Shown here: piece by piece, positions 1 through 9,230 of the stretch
Layout of the letters: each line of letters begins with the position of its first letter
Position numbering within the stretch: position 1 is the stretch's first letter
Assembly (NCBI RefSeq): GCF_018987265.1
Contig: NZ_CP076854.1
Location: 1,984,001 to 2,048,000, forward strand
Origin: Rhizobium sp. WYJ-E13
GTDB lineage: Bacteria; Pseudomonadota; Alphaproteobacteria; Rhizobiales; Rhizobiaceae
Direction of reading: 5' to 3'
Length of the DNA: 64,000 bases
Position numbers and translations under genes: made by a program
The notes under the pieces: generated by a model
Database searches by the model: none
Told to the model about the DNA's origin: nothing
The model's input: the letters and a program-made list of their open reading frames with translations, nothing else

Positions 1-504
1 CCAGGAGGGCGATGTATCGCAGGCGTCCTTGTAGTCGCTCCCCAGGATATGCGGCAGCAGCACGCCGGCCGCACCGTAGGAATAGGTGTTGACCGAAGAC
101 GTGAAGCCGCCGGCGAGATTGAGAAGCCGCTTGAGCTGGCTTTGCGCATGATGGAAACGGCCGGCGCTCGCCCAGCCGTAGGAGCCTCCGAAGATCGCCT
201 GGTTTCCGTGGGTGGAGCGAACACGCCGCAATTCATCGGCGATCAGGCCGGCGACTGCGTCCCAGCCCACCGCGACGAATTCCTCCCTGCCCCGACCAAA
301 GCCCGTTCCGGCAAGCGGACCATTTTCCAGCCAGGAACGCCGGACCATAGGCGCACGAATACGCTCGGGATGATCGGCAAGATCCAGATAACCGAGCCCC
401 ATTTCCGAAGGATCGGGATCATGCCGGAAAGGCGTGAGCAGCGGTTTCCCGTTCGTGCCAAAGCCGACCTCATAGGTTCCGAAATGGGTCGCGAACAGGT
501 GCAT
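1..504 (-). CDS. Molybdopterin-dependent S-/N-oxide reductase, BisC/TorA family (partial, N-terminal 168 aa)
   Basis: The gene starts at an ATG (504-502) and runs off the left edge without a stop, so only the first 168 residues are seen. Residues 104-111 read IFGGSYGW, followed by ASAGRFHHAQSQLKRLLNL. This is the hallmark of the DMSO reductase/biotin sulfoxide reductase/TMAO reductase family, where the Ser of the SYGW motif (Ser108 here) ligates molybdenum. No Tat signal precedes it, which fits cytoplasmic BisC-type enzymes reducing biotin or methionine sulfoxide or N-hydroxylated compounds rather than periplasmic TorA. It lies 5 bp after the DppF-like gene and is probably the last visible gene of the same operon. 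Family assignment is firm; the substrate is unknown. Confidence 0.85.
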   Translation of the reverse strand, partial: MHLFATHFGTYEVGFGTNGKPLLTPFRHDPDPSEMGLGYLDLADHPERIRAPMVRRSWLENGPLAGTGFGRGREEFVAVGWDAVAGLIADELRRVRSTHGNQAIFGGSYGWASAGRFHHAQSQLKRLLNLAGGFTSSVNTYSYGAAGVLLPHILGSDYKDACDTSPSW

Positions 505-509
505 TGCGC

Positions 510-1423
<914 letters not shown>

Positions 1424-1427
<4 letters not shown>

Positions 1428-2434
1428 GTCTGTGCCTCCATGCGCGCAAGCTCGGCACGCAGGTCGTACCAGGCCGCCACCCGGTGGCCGGGAGTGCTGT
1501 CGGCAGCATCGACAAGCGGCGGCGTTTCCAACCTGCACCGCTCCGTGGCGAAGGGATTGCGCGGCGCGAAAGGATCGCCGACCGGTTCCTTCGTCAGATC
1601 AGGTGGATTGCCGGGAATCTGATAGAGCCGGTTGACACCGCGCCGGCCGCCATGTGGAAGCGATTTCAGGAGGCCCCAGGTGTAGGCGCTGCGCGGATCG
1701 TGGAAAACGGAGCGAACCGGGCCACGCTCCATGATGCGGCCGCCATACATGACCTGAACCGTGTCCGCGAGCCCGGCAACGACGCCCATGTCGTGGGTGA
1801 TCCAGATGACGGTCGTGCCGATCTTGCGTTTCAGGTCCCGAACGAGATCGAGGATCTGCGCCTGGACCGTGACGTCGAGCGCCGTTGTCGCCTCGTCGGC
1901 GATCAGAAGCTTCGGATTGCAGGAAATGCCGATGGCGATCATCACCCGCTGACGCATGCCGCCGGAAAATTCATGCGGATATTGCCGGGCGCGGCGGGCG
2001 GCATCGGGAATGCCGACCAGTTCAAGAAGTTCGATCACCCGCGCCCGTGCCTGGCTCTTCGACATGCCGAAGTGCCGGCGCAGCGGCTCGGCGATCTGCC
2101 GCTCGATCGTCAGCACCGGGTTGAGCGAGGTCATCGGGTCCTGGAAGACGAAGCCGATCTCCTTGCCGCGCACCTCGAAAAGCTCACGTTGCGAGAGTCT
2201 CAGCAGGTCGCGGCCGTTGAAGATTACCTCGCCGCTGACGATGCGGCCCGGCGGCGTGGCGATCAGCCCGACCATCGAAAGCGCATGCACGCTCTTGCCC
2301 GAACCGGATTCGCCGACGATGCCGAGGGTCTCGCCCTCCTCAAGGATATAGGACACGTCGTTGACGGCATGCACCGTGCCGGACGGCGTGTCGAACGCGA
2401 CGGTAAGATTACGGACCTCGAGCAGCGGAGCCAT
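1424..2434 (-). CDS. Dipeptide/oligopeptide ABC importer ATPase, DppD/OppD type
   Basis: 336 residues. Walker A GESGSGKS (about 41-48), signature FSGGMRQRV, Walker [13 protein letters not shown], and the C-terminal oligo_HPY region ([13 protein letters not shown] ... FATERC) typical of OppD/DppD. It should form the heterodimeric ATPase with the DppF-like protein whose ATG overlaps its stop. It sits 7 bp downstream of the M24-family hydrolase, which supports a single transcript coupling import with hydrolysis. Substrate class (di/oligopeptide or peptide-like compound) is a family-level inference. Confidence 0.92.
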
Positions 2435-2441
2435 CGGACGC

Positions 2442-3632
2442 TCAGACCTCCAGGTAACCGCCGGCCGAGCGGGTCAAGTATTCGCGGCCTGCTTCGGTGA
2501 TGAGGATCGTGTCGGAGATCTGCGTGGCGCAGACAGCTGGCACGCGGATATTGGGCTCGAAGGTGAAGATCATGCCCGGCTCCAGCACCAGCGGAGAATT
2601 GGCATCGAGCGAGGAATGCTCGTGGGCGCCGAGCCCGATCCCGTGACCGATGCGGCCCGGGATATTGGCGCCATAGCCGCGCTTCTTCAGGCCTTCGCGG
2701 GTCTTCTCAAAGAGTTCCCTGTAGGGTGTCCCAGGCCTGATGATCGCATCAACCTCCTCGCGGATTTCGAGAATGGTGTCGATCGCCCGCTTGTTGGCCT
2801 CCGGCAACGGACCGATGGCAACCGTCCTCTCGTTTTCCGCATGGATACCGTTGGCGATGGTCCAGATGAGGACCGAAGCCGCCTCGCCGCGCTGCGGCTT
2901 GCGCTGGGTGGGGTTGTCGCAGTTGAAGAACATGCGCGGGCCGGAGAGCACCCAGGTCCAGAGGCCGTTCTGAACGCCGCCCTCCAGGGAGCCGAAATCA
3001 CAGACTTCCACATTGGGATAGTTTTCCGCCCAGAGCCTGTTCATCGCGTGCATCGAGGCGACCGCGACGTCCCGCTCCGTTCCGCCTGCCGCCAGCGTTT
3101 CGACCGCGGTATCCATGCCAAGGTCGGCGATCTTCGCGGCAATGCGCGCCTGGGCGATCTCGTCGGGATCCTTGATCAGCCGGCAATGATCGATGAGATG
3201 GCTGACATCGGTGAATGTCGCGTCCGGCAAAGCCTTGCGAAGCTGACCGAGCCGCTGGATCGAAATGAACTCCTCCTCGATCCCAACCGTCTTTGCGGCA
3301 ACGCCGAGATCGCCGAGGATGGAGGCGAGCGCATCCTGCCAATTGGGTCCCATCGTCACCTTGGTGGACCATGCGCCATAGAGGCGAATATCCGGTACCC
3401 AGGCGCTCGCCCGGCCATGGTCGTCGCGCAACGCATGCACGAGCATGATCGGGTCGTGGTCGCGCGTGAGGATCGCGATCACCGGATGCGAATAGATGAT
3501 CGGGTTGAAGCCGGTGAAATAGAAGCTGTTTTCCGGCTTGAAGGAAATGATGACATCGACGTCCTGTTTCGCCATGCCCGCCTTGAGGCGTCCGACGCGA
3601 GGCGGCAGGCTGGATGGGAATATCTTGTTCAT
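2442..3632 (-). CDS. M24 (Xaa-Pro aminopeptidase/creatinase-like) hydrolase
   Basis: 396 residues. An N-terminal creatinase_N domain (to about 130) precedes the pita-bread M24 fold with GRIGHGIGLGAHE and FTFEPNI. The start is an ATG overlapping the upstream permease stop (ATGA). Relative to metal-dependent aminopeptidases, the Asp pair is not recognisable (IWTIANGIHAENERTV where DxG...DxTRT is expected), and the final ligand Glu appears as Ser (QISDTILIT). The His of GHGIG and the Glu of FEPN remain. That pattern is closer to creatinase, DoeA-type or other non-peptidase M24 hydrolases. Located inside the dpp-like cluster, it probably processes the imported compound. Confidence 0.85.
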   Translation of the reverse strand: MNKIFPSSLPPRVGRLKAGMAKQDVDVIISFKPENSFYFTGFNPIIYSHPVIAILTRDHDPIMLVHALRDDHGRASAWVPDIRLYGAWSTKVTMGPNWQDALASILGDLGVAAKTVGIEEEFISIQRLGQLRKALPDATFTDVSHLIDHCRLIKDPDEIAQARIAAKIADLGMDTAVETLAAGGTERDVAVASMHAMNRLWAENYPNVEVCDFGSLEGGVQNGLWTWVLSGPRMFFNCDNPTQRKPQRGEAASVLIWTIANGIHAENERTVAIGPLPEANKRAIDTILEIREEVDAIIRPGTPYRELFEKTREGLKKRGYGANIPGRIGHGIGLGAHEHSSLDANSPLVLEPGMIFTFEPNIRVPAVCATQISDTILITEAGREYLTRSAGGYLEV

Positions 3633-4486
3633 CGCATGGTCCTCAATTTCGGATCGAAATAGTCGCGCAGCCAATCTCCCAGGAGGTTGACACTCAGCAC
3701 GGTCAAAAGGATCGCGACGCCCGGAAAGGTGACGATCCACCAGGCCGTCGAGATGTAGACGCGGCCATCGGCCAGCATGCGGCCCCAGCTTGGGTTCGGC
3801 GGTTGCACGCCGAGGCCGAGGAAGGACAGCGCCGCATCCATGATGATGATGCGGGCGAGCTCCAGGGTCGCGACCACAAGCGCCGGCGTCAGGACGTTCG
3901 GCAGGAGATGCTTGATCATGATGCGCCAGGTCCCTGCCCCGATCGCATGGGCGGAGAGCACGAATTCCCTCTCCCGCAGCGCCAGAACCTGGCCGCGGAT
4001 GATGCGCGCGTAGCGCAACCAGCTCGTCAGCGCGAGCACGACGACGAGGTTGGTGGTGGACGGCCCCAGCGCCGCGATCACCAGAAGTGCGAGCAGCATC
4101 AGAGGCAGGGCGAGCTGGATGTCGACGACGCGCATCAGCACCCGATCGACCGTGCCGCGATAATAGCCGGCGACGATGCCGAGAAGCGTGCCGACGATGC
4201 CGCCGAGAACGACGGCGGCCGTGGCGATTGTCAGCGTCACCCGGCTCCCGTAGACAATACGCGAGAGGATGTCGCGGCCGAGTTCGTCGGTGCCGAGCGG
4301 ATGGGCGCCCGGCGAAAAAAGCCCTGTCCAGGTTGGCGGCGCCATGCGGGCGACGAGGTTCGAGCGCGTCGGGACCTGCAGGCCTAGATAGGGTGCAAGC
4401 AGCGCGGCCAGAACGAAGACCACGACGAGCACGTAGCCGAATAGTCCGGCGCGGCTTTTCAGGAGGGCGAGGAAGAAGGACTTCAT
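3629..4486 (-). CDS. Dipeptide/oligopeptide ABC importer permease, DppC type
   Basis: 285 residues with an N-terminal membrane anchor (residues 10-32, GLFGYVLVVVFVLAALLAPYL), a periplasmic stretch, and then the BPD_transp_1 domain with about five more helices. The ATPase-coupling loop reads HAIGAGTWRIMIKHLLPNV, the expected EAA-type motif with its Gly. It pairs with the DppB-type permease 11 bp upstream and overlaps the hydrolase downstream by 4 bp. Confidence 0.92.
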   Translation of the reverse strand: MKSFFLALLKSRAGLFGYVLVVVFVLAALLAPYLGLQVPTRSNLVARMAPPTWTGLFSPGAHPLGTDELGRDILSRIVYGSRVTLTIATAAVVLGGIVGTLLGIVAGYYRGTVDRVLMRVVDIQLALPLMLLALLVIAALGPSTTNLVVVLALTSWLRYARIIRGQVLALREREFVLSAHAIGAGTWRIMIKHLLPNVLTPALVVATLELARIIIMDAALSFLGLGVQPPNPSWGRMLADGRVYISTAWWIVTFPGVAILLTVLSVNLLGDWLRDYFDPKLRTMR

Positions 4487-4497
4487 GAGCCGCCCCC

Positions 4498-5415
4498 TTA
4501 TTGCCGGCTGATGCGCGGATCGAGCACGCCATAGAGCAGGTCGACCAGCAGATTGATGAGGATGAAGATAGCCGCGACGAGAGCGACACCCGCCTGAATG
4601 ACCGGGAAATCCTGGGCCTGGATCGCCTGCATGATGATGCGTCCGACGCCCGGCCAGGCAAACACCGTCTCGATGACCACCGAACCGCCGAGCAATTCAC
4701 CGGCGATGATGCCGATCATCGTGACGACCGGGATCAGCGCGTTGCGGGCGATATGCCAGAAAAATACCGTGCGCGGCATGAGGCCCTTGGCGCGGGCGGT
4801 GCGGACGTAGTCCTCGCGCATGATATCGAGCAGCGACGATCGCAGAAGCCGGGCAATGGAGGCGGAGACGAAGACCGCAAGCGTCAGTCCCGGCAGGACC
4901 AGATGAGCGATCGTGCCCGAGCCACCGGTCGGTAGCCAGCCGAGATCGACCGAAAAGACGAGGATCAGCATGATGCCGAGCCAGAAGACGGGTGTCGCCT
5001 GCCCCAGCAGGGCCGCGATCATGACGATGAATTCAGAGATGGTGCCGCGCTTCAAGGCGGCAACCGCGCCGGCGGCGCCGCCGATCAGCGTGCCGAAGAG
5101 CAATGCGGTCCCGGCAAGCTCGACGGTCGCCGGCATGCGTTCGAGAACGACATCCATCGCCGGGCGTGTATGCTGAAACGAGATGCCGAAATCTCCGCGC
5201 AGCATCGCGAACATGGAAAGGGCATATTGTTCGAGGATCGGCCGATCGAGACCAAGGGTGATCCGCAGCGCGTCGATCTCCTGCTGGTCGGCTCCGACCG
5301 GAAGCAGCAGCACCGCAGGATCGCCCAGCACGCGGCTGACGAAGAACACGATGGTCACCACACCCCAGATGGCGAGCAGCGCTTCTGAGAGCTTGACTGC
5401 CAGGTAGCGCTTCAT
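4498..5415 (-). CDS. Dipeptide/oligopeptide ABC importer permease, DppB type
   Basis: 305 residues beginning MKRYLAVKLSEALLAIWGVV, the classic DppB N-terminal helix. The coupling loop YVRTARAKGLMPRTVFFWH matches the DppB/OppB EAA motif. The ATG at 5415 is chosen because this helix begins directly after it and longer readings enter the monooxygenase gene region. It is separated from the flavin monooxygenase by 34 bp, so the monooxygenase, both permeases, the hydrolase and both ATPases probably share a transcript. Confidence 0.92.
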   Translation of the reverse strand: MKRYLAVKLSEALLAIWGVVTIVFFVSRVLGDPAVLLLPVGADQQEIDALRITLGLDRPILEQYALSMFAMLRGDFGISFQHTRPAMDVVLERMPATVELAGTALLFGTLIGGAAGAVAALKRGTISEFIVMIAALLGQATPVFWLGIMLILVFSVDLGWLPTGGSGTIAHLVLPGLTLAVFVSASIARLLRSSLLDIMREDYVRTARAKGLMPRTVFFWHIARNALIPVVTMIGIIAGELLGGSVVIETVFAWPGVGRIIMQAIQAQDFPVIQAGVALVAAIFILINLLVDLLYGVLDPRISRQ

Positions 5416-5449
5416 GGGCAAGGCCTCGCAGCGGCAAGAACCGTGTCTC

Positions 5450-6940
5450 TCATTCCGCTGCACCCTTTTCGAGATCGTCGAGCAGCGCGGCGGAATCGGT
5501 CCACTCGTCGCCAAGCAATTCCGGCGTCTCGTACGCCAGGAGGTTGGCGAAATGGGTTTCGCGATCAGCGACGAAGAGGCTGCGGGCGATGCCTCGCGCC
5601 AGCCGGCGCCCGCCATCACTGACGGCCGGGATGTCGCCCGACAGCTTTCCGTGGCTGAGCGACGCCGGATAGTTGAAACAATGGACAAGGCGCAGCGACG
5701 GGCAGCTTCCCGGCATCTTTTCGAGGAATTCGAAGTCGGGACCGAGATAGGGCGAAGTCGCGAGTTCACCGTTCTCCATGCCCTCGGCGGGCGCGTAGGT
5801 GTCCTGCCAGAACCGGATGAACGGCGCGAAGTGGTGAAGTTCCGGCCGCTCATCGAGATCCACCCGGAAGCCTGTCGCGAAGACGACGAAGTCGTACTCC
5901 AGGTCGCCGCGGCTGGTCTCGACAATCACCCGACCGCCCTTCTCACGCAGGCCGCGCACCCCCGTCGCCAGAAAGAAGCGGCCGTTGGGATGACGGGAGA
6001 CCCGCAGCGTGGAGTCCCGCGGCGGCGGCGTCTGGGCGCCCAGCACATAGTCCATGAACTTCCACTTCCAGTCGTCGCTCAGGCCCGCAAAGCCGTGAAC
6101 GACGCCCTGGCTGGAAATGCCGGTGAACTTGTTGATGCGCGGCATCTCCTTGCGGCGAATGACCATGTCGACAGCGGCCGCCCCCGCTTCGAGGGCGGTT
6201 GCAGCATTGTCCATGGCCGAGGCCCCGGCACCAATGACGGCGACGCGCTTGCCCTTCAGGGCCGCAAAGTCGATGTCATCGGCCGAGTGCGCCCAGAACC
6301 TGCGGTCCACGTGGCGCACGAAGTCAGGAACGTAGCCGCCGCCGAGGCCGTCGCGGCCGGTCGCAAGCACAACATGCCTTGCGTAAAGCCGTTCCTCCCT
6401 TCCACTTGCCAAATCGGTCGCATCAAGCGCGATCAGGTCGTCATTGGCCGGCGCCATGGCGGTGACGGCGACGCGGTTTCGAACCGGCAGGTCAAGCACC
6501 TTGCGATACCAGACCAGGTAGTCCATCCATTGTTCTTTGGGGATCTTGCCAAGCGCTTCCCAGGCCTCCGCGCCAAACTGCGCCACATACCAGGCGCGGA
6601 AGGTCAACGATGGCAGGCCGAGGGCCGGGCCTGTCAGTTGCTTGGGCGAGCGGAGCGTCTCCATGCGGGCGAACGTGACCCATGGCCCTTCGAGCCCCTG
6701 TGGAGCCCTGTCCAGGCAGACGATTTTGTGGATACCAAGCATCTTCAGCGATGCGGCCGCCACAAGCCCGCACATGCCGGCGCCGATGACGACGGCGTCA
6801 TAGACACGCTTGCCATCGTATTCGGTCGCCGGCACCCACTCCTTGGGAGGAAGCTCGAGGAGCGAAAGGTCGTCGGCCAATCTGCTTTCGAGACCTGCCA
6901 GACCCGTCGCCAGCTGCTTGGCTTGGATGTTCAAGATCAA
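5450..6940 (-). CDS. Flavin-containing monooxygenase-like FAD/NAD(P)H enzyme (copy 1)
   Basis: 496 residues. The FAD-binding Rossmann motif VVIGAGMCG starts near residue 50 and the NADPH-binding motif VAVIGAGASAMDNAA lies near residue 235. A late ATGFRVD motif fits the FMO/Baeyer-Villiger/N-hydroxylating superfamily. Such enzymes oxygenate nucleophilic N or S, or insert oxygen next to a ketone. It is a clear paralogue of the protein at 16348-17829; both share NRVAVTA/NDAALTA-type stretches and the same two Rossmann motifs. Its ATG overlaps the stop of the LysR gene by 4 bp. Substrate not predictable. Confidence 0.85.
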   Translation of the reverse strand: MILNIQAKQLATGLAGLESRLADDLSLLELPPKEWVPATEYDGKRVYDAVVIGAGMCGLVAAASLKMLGIHKIVCLDRAPQGLEGPWVTFARMETLRSPKQLTGPALGLPSLTFRAWYVAQFGAEAWEALGKIPKEQWMDYLVWYRKVLDLPVRNRVAVTAMAPANDDLIALDATDLASGREERLYARHVVLATGRDGLGGGYVPDFVRHVDRRFWAHSADDIDFAALKGKRVAVIGAGASAMDNAATALEAGAAAVDMVIRRKEMPRINKFTGISSQGVVHGFAGLSDDWKWKFMDYVLGAQTPPPRDSTLRVSRHPNGRFFLATGVRGLREKGGRVIVETSRGDLEYDFVVFATGFRVDLDERPELHHFAPFIRFWQDTYAPAEGMENGELATSPYLGPDFEFLEKMPGSCPSLRLVHCFNYPASLSHGKLSGDIPAVSDGGRRLARGIARSLFVADRETHFANLLAYETPELLGDEWTDSAALLDDLEKGAAE

Positions 6941-7908
6941 TGCTCCTGTGCCTGTTGGCCGGCGCCGAACGTGGCATCGGCAACGCGTTCGATATGACCC
7001 GGATCATGGGCGATGAAACCGGGCATGCGGGCGGCTGAAATCCTGATGATCAACTGGATGAGCTCAAGGACGCCATCCGGAAGCGGCCTGGAAGCCGCCG
7101 AGAAAATTCCCCAGAGAAACGGGACGTTCATGTCCAGAGGGCGGATTTCGACATTCTTCAACTCGACGCCATAGGCGGTAGCGGGCTCGACGATCGCGAT
7201 GCCGAAGCCGGTCGCCGCGAGTTGCAACGCATTGAGCGCCGCGTTGGTGTCCACGATGCGCGACGGCCGGACACCGGCAACCTCAAGAGCCTGGTTGACG
7301 CGGCGGCGCAGGCGGAAGGGGTTTGCCATGGTGATCAGGCAACGATCGGCGAAATCATCCATGGAAATCGTCGGCTTGGCGGCCAGAGGATCATCCACCG
7401 CGACCGCCGCCACGCACGGCGACTGGAAGAGGCCATGAATTTCAAGACCAGGATGCTCGACCGGCAGCGATGCAACACAGAGATCAGCCGTCCGGGCAAG
7501 TACGGACTGGACCGCGGCCTCGGCGGAAATGCTGCGCAGATGGATGTTCCGGGGAAGCAGGCTTTCCGGCATCTCGGCCAGCGCCAGGGGAAGAAGACCG
7601 CTCGCGAAAGCCGGGATCGCGGCAATCTCGATAGGACCCAGTTCCGCGGACGCAATCGTCTTCGCCCGCTCCTGCAACTGGCCGATCCCGGTCAGAAAAC
7701 GTTCAGCATCGGCATGGAAGGCAATCGCCTTGGACGTCGGCGTTATGCGCGGGCCGTTCCGTTCGAAGAGCGGAAATCCGACGGAAGCCTCCAGTTCCTG
7801 GACAAGCCGTGTCACCTGGGATTGCGAACGGTCCAAGAGGCGTGCCGCGGCAGTGATACTGCCCGCCGACATGACCGCAAGAAAGACTTCGAGCTGCTTG
7901 ATTTCCAT
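6937..7908 (-). CDS. LysR-family transcriptional regulator (copy 1)
   Basis: 323 residues from the ATG at 7908 (MEIKQLEVFLAVMSAGS). An 11-residue longer reading lacks family support. The N-terminal winged HTH covers about residues 3-62 (SITAAARLLDRSQSQVTRL), followed by a LysR effector domain. The gene overlaps the monooxygenase start by 4 bp and is the first gene of the left operon. This is unusual, since most LysR genes are divergent from their targets. It is paralogous to the next LysR gene: both carry RNGPRI in the wing and SQ-VTRLIQ/VQELE in the recognition helix. Confidence 0.93.
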   Translation of the reverse strand: MEIKQLEVFLAVMSAGSITAAARLLDRSQSQVTRLVQELEASVGFPLFERNGPRITPTSKAIAFHADAERFLTGIGQLQERAKTIASAELGPIEIAAIPAFASGLLPLALAEMPESLLPRNIHLRSISAEAAVQSVLARTADLCVASLPVEHPGLEIHGLFQSPCVAAVAVDDPLAAKPTISMDDFADRCLITMANPFRLRRRVNQALEVAGVRPSRIVDTNAALNALQLAATGFGIAIVEPATAYGVELKNVEIRPLDMNVPFLWGIFSAASRPLPDGVLELIQLIIRISAARMPGFIAHDPGHIERVADATFGAGQQAQEH

Positions 7909-8160
7909 CGCCAACCAATAATGCGCAAATTGCAGCATCAATCTATATCAATTCGTTTAATGCATAATGAGGTTTGAGGCAATAGAAAATCCCGCCTAAA
8001 AAATAGGCTTTGGAAGGGATGTCAGGTCTTGGAAGGGTCTTCCGAAATAGCTGGACGCGTTACACGAGAACTGCCGGGTGTAACCACACGGATTGCGAGC
8101 AAGCATCTTGCATTCGATTAAAGGTCAGGTGTCACCGTCTGGCGGCAACCATCGTCACGC

Positions 8161-9096
8161 CTATAGGCTCGGCAGGCTGTCGTGCTTGCGAAAGCTGGTC
8201 AGCTTCGACGCCTGATGCTCGATCGCATCGATCAATCGCCGGACGGTCGCCGACAGAGGAAGTCCCGTCGCCGTGATCACGCCCCAATGGAACGGGACAT
8301 GGAAGCTCAGGGGAATGACGGAGACGTCCTTGATCGGCAAGCCGCTCAGAGTGACCGACTCGACGATTGCCACTCCAAGCCCCGCGCGCGCCAGCGAAAG
8401 CGAGACATAGGTAGCGTTGCTGTCGATGACGCCGCCGGGCTCGATGCCATTCTCGGCAAATGCGCGGTCGATACGCATCCGCAGCCGGTACGGATTTGCC
8501 GAGGCGATCAAGCGGCGGCCGTGCAGGTCGGCCGGTTGCAGCATCTCCTTCCCCGCCAGTTCGTCGCCAGCGGCCACGATGGCCACGCATGGCACCTCCC
8601 CTATCCAGTGGACGTCGATCCCCGGATTGTCGAGCGGCAGGCTGGCGACGCCCACATCGGCCGTCCGCGCCAAAACCGCCTGGACGACATTCTCCGAAGC
8701 GATGCTCTGCACATGCACATGTTCGGGAAAGAGTTCCGCTGGCAACTCCTGCAACGCAAGCGGGATCACGCTCGCCGCGATCGCCGGGATCGATGCAAGT
8801 TCCACCGCCTTCGCCTGAGCCGTCTCGATTTGCCTGGCCCTTTCGCTGATGGTGCGCAGCCCGCTGAGGAACAGCTCTGCCTGCGAGAAGAAGGCGACCC
8901 CCTGTTCTGTCGGTGCGATCCGCGGCCCGTTGCGATGCAGGACCGGAAAACCCAGTTCCTGCTCCAGTTCCTGGATGAGCCTCGTCACCACCGGCTGGGA
9001 TTTTCCAAGCGCCTTGGCGGCACCCGTCATACTGCCGATGGACATCACGGCCACGAAAGCCTCCAATTGCCGCGTATCAAGATATTCCGGAGGCAT
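8161..9096 (-). CDS. LysR-family transcriptional regulator (copy 2)
   Basis: 311 residues from ATG 9096 (MPPEYLDTRQLEAFVAVMS). In-frame starts as far as 9252 exist but would add residues before the HTH that LysR proteins normally lack and would run into the esterase gene. HTH about residues 8-65, effector-binding domain after residue 95. It lies 134 bp downstream of the carboxylesterase in the same direction and is probably the last gene, or an independently promoted gene, of the right module. Paralogue of copy 1. Confidence 0.9.
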   Translation of the reverse strand: MPPEYLDTRQLEAFVAVMSIGSMTGAAKALGKSQPVVTRLIQELEQELGFPVLHRNGPRIAPTEQGVAFFSQAELFLSGLRTISERARQIETAQAKAVELASIPAIAASVIPLALQELPAELFPEHVHVQSIASENVVQAVLARTADVGVASLPLDNPGIDVHWIGEVPCVAIVAAGDELAGKEMLQPADLHGRRLIASANPYRLRMRIDRAFAENGIEPGGVIDSNATYVSLSLARAGLGVAIVESVTLSGLPIKDVSVIPLSFHVPFHWGVITATGLPLSATVRRLIDAIEHQASKLTSFRKHDSLPSL

Positions 9097-9230
9097 AGGG
9101 TTTCCCGTCTTCGCTCTTACGAGTGACATTCCAGCATTCGTCAACGTGGTTGGTATAGCCATCTTATCCCTGGCAGACCAGTCCGGTTGAGAACGGGCGC
9201 TTCTCGGTTTGAGCGGTCGTGCGATCCTTT

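Noticed and set aside
5414..6997. 527-codon plus-strand frame
   Set aside because: Antisense to the flavin monooxygenase, which has both Rossmann motifs on the minus strand.
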